A stretch of 64,000 nt of DNA from the NCBI GenBank assembly GCA_034440615.1, contig JAOTOM010005059.1, positions 2,501 through 66,500 of the forward strand. Direction: 5' to 3'. The position numbers and the translations under genes were made by a program. This stretch comes from Ashinkailepas kermadecensis. Its lineage: Eukaryota > Arthropoda > Thecostraca > Neolepadidae. Within the stretch, counting starts at the first letter, position 1, and each line of letters starts with the position of its first letter. Shown here piece by piece: positions 1 through 11,296 of the stretch. Under the pieces are notes generated by a model, which did not search any database, was not told where the DNA came from, and saw nothing but the letters and a program-made list of their open reading frames with translations.

Positions 1-218
1 ATCTCTATCTCTATCTCTATCTCTATCTCTATCTCTCTATCTCTATCTCTATCTCTATCTCTATCTCTATCTCTATCTCTATCTATATCTCTATCTATAT
101 CTCTATCTATATTCTATATCTATATCTATATCTATATCTCTATCTCTATCTCTATCTCTATCTCTATCTCTATCTCTATCTCTATCTCTATCTCTATCTC
201 TATCTATCTATCTATCTA

Positions 219-278
<60 letters not shown>

Positions 279-290
279 TTCTCTCTTTCT
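1..290. repeat. ATCTCT/ATCT/CT microsatellite
   Basis: Compound microsatellite: mostly (ATCTCT)n with short (ATCTAT)n and (ATCT)n stretches, ending in a pure CT run at about 223-273. It continues past the left edge of the window. Confidence 0.97.
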
Positions 291-1220
291 CGGACAATCA
301 AACAACTTACTCGAAACAAAGCCACCGACAAACCAACATGTCATGAACTATCTACGGTTTTTTTAGGGTACGAATAAGGGGAAGACTTCGGCGAGAACAC
401 AGTGGAGCACATGCATCAGCTTCTTATCAAGTCTTTTTCCAGAGAGGTCAGGCATATGCGGGAGGAAGAAGGAACACCAATCATTAGCCTAAGGAGCGTT
501 GGCCTCAAGATGAAAATCTGTCACGCCAGACAAAAAATGGATAAGTTACCAGCTAGCGCTAGACTTGCAGCCCTCCGAATACAAGAAAGGATTATTTGCT
601 CAACTGTTTGATATTGCGAAGTGCAAGTGCAAGGTTTTAAACAGGTGTCAGTGCCTGAGGAGTGGCCAAGTGTCGCTTCCAAAAATTATCTTCCTGAAAA
701 CTGGATAACCAGCCTGGCGAGCAGCAGATAGTGATCGGCAGTCGGCTTCAACGAAACCAGGTGGAGATCCAGACGTCAGCAGAGACAAAGGCGAGAGGCA
801 GAGGGCCTATAAACCATCCAGTCAGCTACCGGACACAGCCAGCACCTTGTTATAGTCAGTAGAAGCTGACGCCGGCACGTCGGTTGAAGCACCTGAATCA
901 GCTGCCGAGCTGTCTGCAGGATGTGGTACGACCTGTGACCCAGAGGTCATACAGGTGTTCTGGAAATATTAGCCTTCTGGTGTCATACAGGTGTTCTGGA
1001 AATATCTGCTGACAGCGAGCTTTTGCACTTCGTGAGCGTGCGCCTTACGTATGCTGGGAAGCCGACAGGCAGGCGAAGAGGAGGTCCGTCAGTTGCGGCT
1101 GCTGTGGGTCAACTTTCGGGCCGATGACTAGACAACGATCGACTGGGAGCGACAAGAAGCCCCGTGATTTCCTGATCGGCGTCGGCTCCGTGACTGCCGC
1201 CGACCAGAAACCTGTCGGAG
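291..1220. other. Unassigned sequence left of the 45-bp array
   Basis: No gene could be supported. A frame of about 68 codons ending at 611 (contains the peptide SFSREVRHMREEEGTP) shows no family I recognise and lacks clear splice sites. A 30-bp direct duplication containing GTCATACAGGTGTTCTGGAA occurs at about 946-1005. Confidence 0.5.
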
Positions 1221-2790
1221 AACGGTTATGAATGTACGCCGCACTCAGCGGCTGAGGCCATATGGCGTTGTCAGGAATGTACGCCGCACTCAGCGGCTGA
1301 GGCCATATGGCGTTGTCAGGAATGTACGCCGCACTCAGCGGCTGAGGCCATATGGCGTTGTCAGGAATGTACGCCGCCTCAGCGGCTGAGGCCACATGGC
1401 GTTGTCAGGAATGTACGCCGCACTCAGCGGCTGAGGCCACATGGCGTTGTCAGGAATGTACGCCGCACTCAGCGGCTGAGGCCATATGGCGTTGTCAGGA
1501 ATGTACGCCGCCTCAGCGGCTGAGGCCATATGGCGTTGTCCGGAATGTACGCCGCCTCAGCGGCTGAGGCCATATGGCGTTGTCAGGAATGTACGCCGCC
1601 TCAGCGGCTGAGGCCACATGGCGTTGTCAGGAATGTACGCCGCACTCAGCGGCTGAGGCCATATGACGTTGTCAGGAATGTACGCCGCCTCAGCGGCTGA
1701 GGCCACATGGCGTTGTCAGGAATGTACGCCGCACTCAGCGGCTGAGGCCATATGGCGTTGTCAGGAATGTACGCCGCCTCAGCGGCTGAGGCCATATGGC
1801 GTTGTCAGGAATGTACGCCGCCTCAGCGGCTGAGACCATATGGCGTTGTCAGGAATGTACGCCGCCTCAGCGGCTGAGGCCACATGGCGTTGTCAGGAAT
1901 GTACGCCGCACTCAGCGGCTGAGGCCATATGGCGTTGTCAGGAATGTACGCCGCCTCAGCGGCTGAGGCCATATGGCGTTGTCAGGAATGTACGCCGCAC
2001 TCAGCGGCTGAGGCCACATGGCGTTGTCAGGAATGTACGCCGCACTCAGCGGCTGAGGCCCATGGCGTTGTCAGGAATGTACGCCGCCTCAGCGGCTGAG
2101 GCCACATGGCGTTGTCAGGAATGTACGCCGCACTCAGCGGCTGAGACCATATGGCGTTGTCAGGAATGTACGCCGCACTCAGCGGCTGAGGCCACATGGC
2201 GTTGTCAGGAATGTACGCCGCACTCAGCGGCTGAGGCCATATGGCGTTGTCAGGAATGTACGCCGCACTCAGCGGCTGAGGCCATATGGCGTTGTCAGGA
2301 ATGTACGCCGCACTCAGCGGCTGAGGCCATATGGCGTTGTCAGGAATGTACGCCGCACTCAGCGGCTGAGGCCATATGGCGTTGTCAGGAATGTACGCCG
2401 CACTCAGCGGCTGAGGCCATATGGCGTTGTCAGGAATGTACGCCGCACTCAGCGGCTGAGGCCATATGGCGTTGTCAGGAATGTACGCCGCCTCAGCGGC
2501 TGAGGCCACATGGCGTTGTCAGGAATGTACGCCGCACTCAGCGGCTGAGACCATATGGCGTTGTCAGGAATGTACGCCGCACTCAGCGGCTGAGGCCATA
2601 TGGCGTTGTCAGGAATGTACGCCGCCTCAGCGGCTGAGGCCATATGGCGTTGTCAGGAATGTACGCCGCACTCAGCGGCTGAGGCCACATGGCGTTGTCA
2701 GGAATGTACGCCGCACTCAGCGGCTGAGGCCATATGGCGTTGTCAGGAATGTACGCCGCACTCAGCGGCTGAGGCCACATGGCGTTGTCC
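1221..2790. repeat. 45/44-bp minisatellite with internal palindrome
   Basis: About 35 head-to-tail copies of a 45-bp unit; a one-base deletion variant (GCCGCCTC instead of GCCGCACTC) gives 44-bp units. Each unit carries the perfect dyad CTCAGCGGCTGAG and usually CCATATGG. Because 45 is a multiple of three and the unit lacks stops, both strands show long open frames; I regard these as non-coding. The last unit runs directly into the exon at 2779, whose first codons (ATGGCGTTGTC) are the last part of the repeat unit. Confidence 0.95.
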
Positions 2791-3075
2791 GGGGACGAGA
2801 TCAGACGCATGGTCGACCAGCCGTTGCGGATGGAGCCACATCCCATCAACACTCGGGCTGTGGCGCGCTCGGTGAAGATGGTGACGGAGGCCTCCTCCAT
2901 CGTAGTTGGGGAGGAGAGCCGGAGACGTTTCTTTTGCGTTCGGCTAAGGCACCGTGAAGCCATGGGAGCGATAACGGAGAAACGCGACTATCGGCTGCCG
3001 AGTTGTTGGCGTTTGCACTTTGCAGGTATATCGATTACTGTATGCTGTTTGAGTTTCGATGCTTGGTTCAATTAG
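2779..3075 (+). CDS. C-terminal exon of an uncharacterised VTEAS-motif protein (partial)
   Basis: The open frame from ATG 2779 to TAG 3073 reads MALSGDEIRRMVDQPLRM, then NTRAVARSVKMVTEASSIV, then a GEESRRRFF stretch and an HREAM box. This resembles the C-terminal portion of a widespread uncharacterised invertebrate protein family, which I recall carrying an L-S-x-x-E-L-R-x-x-V segment, then T-x-A-V-x-R-x-V-K-x-V-T-E-A-S, then a G-x-E-x-R box and R-A-R-L-x-S-R. Function is unknown. An in-frame TGA lies nine bases before the ATG, so this is either a separate short frame or a terminal exon with an acceptor near 2773 (GGCTGAG, then GCCAC). The exon start is part of the 45-bp tandem repeat to its left. 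The upstream exons are not seen. It could also be a decayed duplicate. Confidence 0.5.
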   Translation: MALSGDEIRRMVDQPLRMEPHPINTRAVARSVKMVTEASSIVVGEESRRRFFCVRLRHREAMGAITEKRDYRLPSCWRLHFAGISITVCCLSFDAWFN

Positions 3076-3694
3076 TCGAGTCTTGAAGGTATCCAGCATT
3101 CCAAATATGTTGAGATATGCGCTTGCTTGTAGGTAAATGTACAAAGCCATGTTGTGTCATGTATCGATGGCACGAGATCCCGGGTGGGTCGGGGGGGGGG
3201 CTGGACACCCCTGGTTTGGTACACTTCTAATGTTAAGTTGTAATTTTCCCTATTCAATCTGAAAATATGGCCTGAAGATAAGGGACTTGGACCCATGGGT
3301 TGGTGATAGATTCTTAGTCTTGTGTGCAAGTTGTGTGTAGAAGTTCTGGATTAATATTTGTCATGAAGCTACACAAATTAAACATTCAGCTCAGTTAGGT
3401 GCATTTTATTCGCCAAGACCAGAAATATTTGTTAGAACTGTAGAATGCATGTTATGCATCAACCAAACCAAGGTTACAACTTCGCCGTTAGTGCCGTTAG
3501 TTTCGAGGGTTAAATCGATACATGCAACCAAAGTTTTATTGGCGCGAAGAAGCTCCTGTTTGGTTTTAGTGCAGAAAACATAACTATTTCATGTGTGCTT
3601 AGATGTATCCCCGTAACATCGTATCATGGCCTTTGGATTTGTGGTTGACGACACACCCAAACCAATATAGCACACCATGTTAACAGTAGATCAT
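3076..3694. other. Non-repetitive AT-rich stretch, no gene seen
   Basis: No coding signal. Contains a G run at about 3190-3199. It may include the 3' untranslated region of the exon ending at 3075. Confidence 0.4.
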
Positions 3695-4190
3695 ATCACA
3701 TACACACCGTCAACAGTACAGCACACAGCACACTGCCAGCTATAGATCGATAGAGCACACACCGTCAACAGTACAGCACACAGCACACACTGCCAGCAAT
3801 AGATTGATAGAGCACACACCGTCAACAGTACAGCACACAGCACACACTGCCAGCAATAGATCGAAAGAGCACACAACGTCAACAGTATAGCACACAGCAC
3901 ACACTGCCAGCAATAGATCGATAGAGCACACACAGTCAACAGTACAGCACACAGCACACACTGCCAGCAATATATTGACAGAGCACACACCGTCAACAGT
4001 ACAGCACACAGCACACACTGCCAGCAATATATTGACAGAGCACACACCGTCAACAGTACAGCACACAGCACACACTGCCAGCAATAGATCGATAGAGCAC
4101 ACACCGTCAACAGTACAATAATACAGCACACACTGCCAGCAATAGATCGATAGAGCACACACCGTCAACAGTACAATAATACAGCACACT
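3695..4190. repeat. 57-bp minisatellite
   Basis: About 8.7 copies of a 57-bp unit containing CACCGTCAACAGTACAGCAC and CACTGCCAGCAATAGATCG; GTCAACAG recurs at 3764, 3821 and 3878. The two right-hand copies share an insertion (ACAATAATAC). The unit is a multiple of three, which explains the long minus-strand open frames. Confidence 0.95.
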
Positions 4191-4380
4191 GCAGGGTTCC
4201 TTTATAATGCAAATATTGCTAGTCAAGCGTCAAGTCAACAGAAAAGACGGCCAGCAGCTGGCACAAAATGATGACAAGGTGCTGGAGCGACAGCGCTCGC
4301 GTTCCGGTCTGTAGAGCCGGAGACAGTCCGACACAGCCCGTGTCGGAGCGACGACGGTCGCGTTCCGGTGTGACTCCGGC
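4191..4380. repeat. Short GC-rich stretch with a degenerate direct repeat
   Basis: GCGTTCCGGT preceded by a GAGCGAC motif occurs twice (about 4285 and 4345), each followed by a CCGGxxACA segment: two degenerate copies of a unit of about 60 bp. No gene seen. Confidence 0.45.
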
Positions 4381-6190
4381 ACAGCCCGACACGACAGTAA
4401 CATCACGACAGCAACGGCACGACAGTAACATCACAACAGTAACGACACAACACCAAGATCACCACAGTAACATCACGACAGCAGGATCAGGACAGCAACA
4501 TCACGACAGCAATGGCACGACAGCAAGATCACCACAGTAACGTCACGAAAGCAGCGGTACGACAGCAAGATCACCACAGTAAGATCACGACAGCATGATC
4601 ACAACAGCAGCATCACGACAGCAAGATCACCACAGTAACATCACGACACCAACGGCACGACAGCAACATCACCACAGTAACGTCACGAAAGCAAGATCAC
4701 CACAGTAACATCACGACACCAACGGCACGACAGCATGATCACCACAGTAACATCACGACAGCAAGATCAGGACAGCAACATCACGACAGCAATGGCACGA
4801 CAGTAAGATCACCACAGTAAGATCACGACAGCAACGACACGACAGCATGATCACCACAGTAACATCACGACATATAATTAAAATAATGGTTTTTCATTAG
4901 GTATGATGTCGAAACGAGCACAGTAGGATGTTGAAATTTGCCATGGAAATTAGTGTCATTTAAAATGCTTTTGATGTCTTTCAGACTCAAATGTAAGCCA
5001 GTGGCGTACTACTGTACTACCTTCTTCCTTTGTTTTGAGATCCATAAGTCAGGAAGAACTACATTCGGGATAGCGAGAAAATACCCATGTTATAAACTGG
5101 TATTGTATGCAATATCACATTATAGGTAATCCCTTTACCTGAAATTGCATTGCGAATTGTTCGTGTATCACCATCCCTCATCGAGAGCATGAACATGATA
5201 CTTATGAACGAGATACTGTTAGAGAGGAGACACCAAAACTTCATAAGCACGCATCACGGAGTAGGATGTCGATAATTATCGGAGAAGGATGTCGAGTGAG
5301 TGTTCAACAAGTGGAATATTCCATCGTATTTCAAGAATAATTTAGCACTGTCACGACAGCAACTGCACGACAGCAAGATCACCACAGTAACATCACGACA
5401 GCAACGGCACGACAGCAACATCACCACAGTAACATCACGACAGCAACGGCACGACAGCAAGATCACCACAGTAACATCACGACAGCAACGGCACAACAGC
5501 AACATCACCACAGTAGCATCACGACAGCAACGGCACGACAGCAAGATCACCACAGTAACATCACGACAGCAACGGCACGACAGCAATATCACCACAGTAA
5601 CATCACGACAGCAACGGCACGACAGCAACATCACCACAGTAACATCACGACAGCAACGGCACGACAGCAAGATCACCACAGTAACATCACGACAGCAACG
5701 GCACAACAGCAACATCACCACAGTAACATCACGACAGCAACGGCACGACAGCAAGATCACCACAGTAACATCACGACAGCAACGGCACGACAGCAACGGC
5801 ACGACAGCAACGGCACGACAGCAACATCACGACAGCAACGGCACGACAGCAAGATCACCACAGTAACATCACGACAGCAACGGCACGACAGCAAAATCAC
5901 CACAGTAACATCACGACAGCAACGGCACGACAGCAAGATCACCACAGTAACATCACGACAGCAACGGCACGACAGCAACATCACCACAGTAACATCATGA
6001 CAGCAACGGCACGACAGCAATATCACCACAGTAATATCACGACAGCAACGGCACGACAGCAAGATCACCACAGTAATATCACGACAGCAACGGCACGACA
6101 GCAAGATCACCACAGTAACATCGCGACAGCAACGGCACGACAGCAAGATCACCACAGCAACATCACGACAGCAACGGCACGACCGCATCA
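4381..6190. repeat. 42-bp ACGACAGCA minisatellite, split by a MITE
   Basis: Units of about 42 bp built from ACATCACGACAGCAACGGC, ACGACAGCAAGATC and ACCACAGTA. The left block (4381-4872) is more degenerate than the right block (5351-6190). A 478-bp element at 4873-5350 interrupts the array. Open frames on both strands come from the 14-codon unit. Confidence 0.93.
4873..5350. mobile_element. hAT-like MITE, copy 1 (478 bp)
   Basis: Homologous along its length to 19403-19875 in the same orientation; shared blocks include GATGTCGAAACGAG, TATAAACTGGTATTGTAT, AAGCACGCA and GATAATTAT. The right end is CACTG. The left end is degraded (TATAATTAAAAT against CAGTGTTAAAAT in the other copy). The exact 8-mer TCACGACA flanks it at 4865-4872 and 5351-5358, as expected for hAT-type target duplication, but this 8-mer is also part of the surrounding array, so it is weaker proof than usual. 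No coding capacity. Confidence 0.75.
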
Positions 6191-6195
6191 CTGAC

Positions 6196-6604
6196 GTGTG
6201 GACGGACCGCTTGGCCGGCGCGTGTTGACTGCTGCACACTGTGCACAGCACGTGTCGGTTCACTACTTCCGCCGGCGCCCGGGCCGGGGCGGGGGCGGGG
6301 CGAGGGCGGGGGCCGGGGCGCGGGCGGGGCGGCCAGCGTTCCGACCTGGTGAGTTGGCTGGATGGCGCAGTGGCCGGCCGAGCGTCGGAGCGGATGCCGT
6401 CCGGTCCCACCCCCATCCGGTCCCGCCCAGCGGCCGTCCAGTCCCACCCAGCGGCCGCCCGGTCCTGTCTAGAGGCAGTGCGGTCCCGCCAAGCGGCCGC
6501 CCGTGCGCTGACGTCGGCCTGGCCGTCACGCACGATGTGCGCCAGAGCCACGGCACGGCAGGTCTGGCGGCGTCGGAGTGGCACGGAGTCCAGAGTGGAG
6601 AGGC
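6196..6604. other. CpG-rich GC island with G-run cluster
   Basis: Very GC- and CpG-rich. At about 6278-6335 the plus strand has a dense run of GGGG/GGGC tracts that could form G-quadruplexes. The open frames here are proline/arginine/alanine-rich in every frame and match nothing I recognise. It could be a promoter island, but no adjacent gene is visible. Confidence 0.5.
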
Positions 6605-7065
6605 TCGCCGATGTGGCACTCTACAAACACCATACTAGGCCAATGCACCTCCCCGTCACATCCGCCGGCTGATGTGGCATTCGACAAACACCATACCATG
6701 CCAACTACCCCCCACTGCCACAGCCGCCGCGTGATATGGCACTCGACAAACACCATACCATGCCAACTACTCCCCACTGCCCAGCCGCCGGTGATGTGGC
6801 ACTCGACAAACACCATACCATGCCACTACTCCCCCCGCCACACCGCCGGCTGATGTGGCCTCGACAAACACCATACCATCCAACTACTCCCCTGCCACAG
6901 CCGCCGGCTGATGTGGCTCGACAAACACCATACCATGCCAACTACTCCCCACTGCCACAGCCGCCGGCTGATGTGGCATTCGACAAACACCATACCATGC
7001 CAACTACCCCCCACTGCCACAGCCGCCGCGTGATATGGCACTAGATAAACACCATACCGTACCAG
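6605..7065. repeat. ~62-bp minisatellite
   Basis: About 7.5 copies of a 58-62-bp unit with CGACAAACACCATACCATGC and CCACTGCCACAGCCGCCG; ACAAACACC recurs near 6623, 6684 and 6746. It abuts the truncated left end of the transposon copy starting near 7066. Confidence 0.92.
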
Positions 7066-9111
7066 ACGCAATTTTTCTGGGCTCCACAAAAGTTTTTGGT
7101 GACTTCTTCTGAATGTTGTAAAGTCGGAGTCGCGGCATGATTTGTTGGACCCCGGCGCCATGTTTTCGTGTCCTTCCGCGAATTTGTTTGCTCCGATACA
7201 CTTTTTCTGGACCATGCGCGATTTTTCAAGGCATCTGGTGGTGTGTTTGTGGCTCCGGGGCGACTTTCTTAGATTGGACACTTGTTTCTCGGGATCTCTC
7301 CTTATTTTGGAGGGTTCCGACTTAATTATTGTCGGGTCCCGATGCAACTTTTTGGGGGAGCTACGCTGCGCATAGTTAGGGCCACCGACGCCAATTTTGG
7401 GGAGCCCCGAGGGGAATTTTTATGCCCAGACCAGAATATTTGGGATTACCTTCGGGAATTTTGAGTCCCGAGCACAATATTTAGGGACTCGACGCGAGTT
7501 CGCGGGGCGCATCGTTCGGAGCAGGGTCCGGCGCGATCTTGACCAACCCTGGCGTAATTTTCCGGACCAGGCGTTAGTTTTTGGGGGTTTCCCGTTGTAT
7601 ATATTTAGGTCCCACTATGCTAATTCTGGGGGCCTCGACGCGGATTTATGGGGCCACAGAGCGATTTGGGGAACACCGGCACGATTCTTGGAGCCCACCA
7701 CTTCAGGAGGGGGCATTTGTCTCTTTGGTACGTCACTGCGGCTGCTCAACGAGTTTTTTTTTCTCAGCCGATGACACCATTCGGAGAACTTTCATTCGGG
7801 GCCAGTTCTGGATTTTTCGGTGCTCTGGCTGATTCGATGGAATTCCCTTGTGATTTTTGGGTGTCGAGTTCTATTTTTGCAAGCCTACTGCGCGATATTG
7901 TTGGGTCCCGGTACGATTCTTCGGTCTCCTGGAGCTTTTTCTTCAGTGCCCCAACACGCTTCTTTTCCGGGGCCCGACGCGTTTCGTTGGGTCTTTGACG
8001 CAATTTGTGTGACTGCAGAGTGACAATCCGGGTAGGCATTGATTTTTGGGAAGCCAGCTGCGACTTGTGGGGATCCGACGCGACTTTTTGGACCCCAGTG
8101 ACATTTTCAAGGGGGGTGACGCGACTTTTGGGGTCTAAGTACGATATTTTGGGCTCCAGCGCCATTTGTTGGGATCTCTAGCGTGGATGTTGGTGGCCTC
8201 GACACGTTTTGGGGGCCTTTGGAGCCATTGCTGGGACCCCAGTGATGTTCCATGTTCGGACCGTTTTTTCGTTTTCCCGGCCTCATTTTTTGTGTGTTCT
8301 CGATGAGACTTCTGGGGCCAGGTACGACCTGTCGAGCCCCTAGCGTGATTTTTTGGGGACTCTGCCAGATGTTTTTGGGTCCCCGTCGTGATGTTCAAGA
8401 ACCCGGCACGACTATTTTTTCCCCCCAGCGTGATTTTCAGGGGCCCAGGTGTGAGTTTTTGGGGCCCAGCGTGATTTTTAGGGGGGCCCGGTCACACTTT
8501 TGTTGGGGCCCCAGCGCGATTTTCAAGGGCTCGGCCCGACACGCCTTTTGGGGCCAGTGTCATTTTCAGGAACCCCAGCGACACACTTTTTGTGCCCCTC
8601 AGCGGAATTTCCAGGACCCCGACCAGACCTTTTCAGGCACCATCGGAAGTTTTGGGACTCGGCGCGACTTACCGGGACACCGGTGCGACTTTTTGTTTCC
8701 CCAGCGGTATTTTCAGGGGCCCTGGTCCAATTTTTTTTTAGAGACATCAGTTGTCATTTTAGGGGCTCTGGAGCGATTTTTGAGGCCCCCAATGTGATTT
8801 TCAAGAGCCTTGGTGCAATGTTGGGCGTCCTAGTCATTTCATGAGCCACTGAGCGACTTTTTGGGGCCCCGATGTGATTTTTATCGGCACGGTGCGATGT
8901 TTGATGGCCTCGGTCTCACTTTCAGTGGCCACTATGCGATTTTGGGGGGCCTCCAATGTGATTTTTAGGAGCCCGGTGCGATTTGTGGGGCCCCAGTGAG
9001 ATTTTTAGTGAGCCTGGTGCAATTTTTCCGAACCCCGTCGCGATTCTTGGGAGCCCCACAACCTCTCAGGGGTGACTGCCCCAAATGATCCTTCCATTCG
9101 GCACGCCACTG
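7066..9111. mobile_element. Giant minisatellite-bodied hAT-like element, copy A (5' truncated)
   Basis: Collinear with 56935-58901: both contain TTTTTGGTGACTTCT near their left part, a TACGTCACTG or TACACCACTG segment followed by a T run and GATGGCACC-like sequence, the block CCTCGACACG, and GAGCCCCTAGCGTG. The body is a degenerate tandem array of ~30-bp GGGGCCCC...GCGATTTT units. The right end is GCACGCCACTG (9101-9111), matching the 3' terminus of the complete copy. The left terminus is missing at the junction with the 62-bp array. No open frame of transposase type. Confidence 0.82.
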
Positions 9112-9585
9112 TTCAAAGCTAGGGTATTATTGTGCTTTAGGGTGTTCACCAGAAAGTTTCATACACATTTTACCTTCATAAAGCAAAGAAAGCTTTTTGA
9201 AGTTGGAAAATTTTGAGACAAAAAATCGGATTACTTTTTAGGAAAATGGTTCCATTCAAAAGCAAGTTATGATATATTAGGTTAGGCTGGAGTAGGTTTT
9301 TAGTTGGAAAATTATGAGGTGAAAAAGTTAACTTTTTATAATTTGTTTGGAATTTATTTTGAAGGGAAGTCAGGCCATGCTACATTAAAAAGAAACCTTA
9401 TTTGTATGTTATATAATCTAACTCCAGGCCTCTATTGGTGTTATTTTGCTTGCCTACTGAAAAGTAAGCATCTGCAGAAGAAATGAGGAGTCGAATCATC
9501 TTAATCATGTTCATCAAACTTGTATTGGAAACAAAAATTCCAAGAACTCACAAAACACCTCAAAGCACAAATTTACTACACCTGG
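9112..9585. mobile_element. GTTAGG-rich AT-rich repeat family, copy
   Basis: Begins with GGTATTATTGTGCTTTA, the reverse complement of the right end of the element ending at 36093. It then follows the same order as 34707-35215: CACACATTTTACCTTCAT, GTTAGGCT, an AT-rich middle, and a 3' block TCCAAGAACTCACAAAA...AAAGCACAAATTTAC that recurs near 33775, 35560 and 35900. Non-coding. Confidence 0.7.
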
Positions 9586-9929
9586 CGAGCTTCCATTATC
9601 AGTTTTAGAAACTTTATCGATGGCACCAAGGATGTTTTTCCTCCTGGGTCCGTCACTGCGCGTGCCACTGCGACATCACAGTTCTCCGTCCTCGGGCCGT
9701 ACGCGGATGAGCGGAGTTCTCCGTAATATTCTAAGAACTTCAGATAGTGTTTTTGCATGATGGTGGTGTGCTTGATGTGGTGCTTTTTGTGCATAGCCAT
9801 AACCATACTGGAATACTTTTTGAAACTCAGGTAGTGCTTAGCCAAACTTGGTGGTACCTCAACACCACCTGTCAACAGTAAAAATCAACCCACGGCAGGC
9901 ATGCCGTATAATCCCCTGTCGTTGCGTGT
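9586..9929. other. Intergenic sequence, nothing recognised
   Basis: No exon or repeat recognised, apart from a CCTCCTGGGTCCGTCACTG segment near 9640 that resembles a TIR end of the local hAT-like families. Confidence 0.4.
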
Positions 9930-10440
9930 TACTCACCAGGTCCCAGCTCCAATCCCAGGCCTCAGGTGTGCCTGTATCCGCGTTGCCCGCCGGCGCAGCG
10001 GCGCTCCACCACCGTACTGAACGCGGTCACCCGACCACCTGACGCAGACTGACTGGTCGGCGTGCAGCTGCGCCTGTTCCCTCCGGCCACAGTACAGCCT
10101 CTGGCACGGCGTCTGCGGGCAGCGCCGGCACCTGCCGCCCGGGCGGCTCGGCCGGCGGCGAAGCGGCGGCGGGCGTGACCCTTTGTTCGGTGCGTGAGTG
10201 TGACCCATGCTTTGTTTCGTGGACTGCCCTGAGGCGGTGTCGGCGTCACTGCCAGACCTGTGCGCGCGACAGCGCCTGGCTGGCCCGGGTCGATCGGGGA
10301 CGAGAGGGACCGAGCGCGCTGGGCGAACTGACGACGGCAGGTTTGTCCGAGGCCGTACACGATACCTGCACGCTGAGGTGATGGGGACACGGGGTGACCG
10401 CGAACTGGCTGCCCAGGCGGGATTGGTGAGCAACACACGC
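9930..10440. other. CpG-rich island of unknown role
   Basis: GC- and CpG-rich island with several overlapping open frames. A GGTGAGCAAC donor-like site lies near 10425 on the plus strand and GGTGAGTAAC near 9936 on the minus strand. No protein family recognised. It could be a promoter or 5' exon of an unseen gene. Confidence 0.4.
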
Positions 10441-11025
10441 GCGGGTATGGGAGCAGCGGAGAGACAGAGGAACAGCTATGCCAACCTGACATCACTAAGC
10501 GGAATTGTATTTTGTTTAATATGTCTCCACATATTATTGAGTACACTTACGTGTTGGTGATGAACTAGAATGCACAGACAAGCAAACTGCAAGGTAAGCC
10601 CAATATGGCCTTGCGAGGAAAGAAACAGTTCGGTTTTTCATCAGCACGGGATCCCAAAAGTCGGGCGAGATGGTGCAAGTGCGATGAGTCATTTCTGGCC
10701 ACCATAGTCAGGCGTATTCCTTACCCGGCAGGGGCGGCGTGTTGGAGGCCAGGGTATCAGCTGACCCCTGTGAAAAGCATCAAGGTCAAGACTATCGTTT
10801 TGACCAGCCATTTCTGTGTGCGCCAATGAGAGGGCAAGTGGGCCTCGCGAACCTCCGTAAACGTTATTTGCATTGGAACAAAGCTGCATTTTTGTCCCAC
10901 ATCAGACTTAAATTCAATCCAGCGCTTTATAAGTATGTTTAGCTATCTATCAGAAAATATATACCCCAGTAGAAAACATTGCTGATAGCATCAACGTGGT
11001 AGTCAAATATTGTAGCATTAAGCGG
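10441..11025. other. Intergenic sequence, no gene seen
   Basis: No recognisable coding or repeat structure. Confidence 0.4.
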
Positions 11026-11296
11026 CTGGGACGGCCGAATCTTCATGGGGAGGAACACAATTCCTCTGAGGGCGCCTTCGGCGAAAAAAAATCGCTGAGC
11101 GGGGAAGGGTGCACTCGCATACTTTTTCTCAAAGATCATGTCCTCTGAAAAGGCGTCTTTTGGCAAACAAAAACGTTGACTGAGGGTGCGAAGGGGACGG
11201 GTGCACTCCGGCCTTCCTGAATTGGCACCTTTCTCGGTCGGAGGGCCACCATGTCCCCATGGGAAGGAGCACATTCCCCCTCTTTATCCGCCTCTG
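11026..11296. mobile_element. Small hAT-like MITE (271 bp)
   Basis: Left end CTGGGACGGCCGAAT and right end reverse complement CAGAGGCGGATAAAG are related terminal inverted repeats of the local CAGGGGCGGATCCAG type. Flanking 8-mers TTAAGCGG (11018-11025) and TTAACTGG (11297-11304) match at six of eight positions. Internal text (GTGCACTC, CGCCTTTT-like stretches) recurs in other copies at 51734 and 60167. Confidence 0.5.

Noticed and set aside
1045..2963. Long frames on both strands over the 45-bp array
   Set aside because: Consequence of a stop-free unit divisible by three; codon content identical in every copy and open in both directions.
9962..10546. Arg-rich protein on the minus strand
   Set aside because: Open because of GC content; three overlapping frames look alike, with no motif or splice support.
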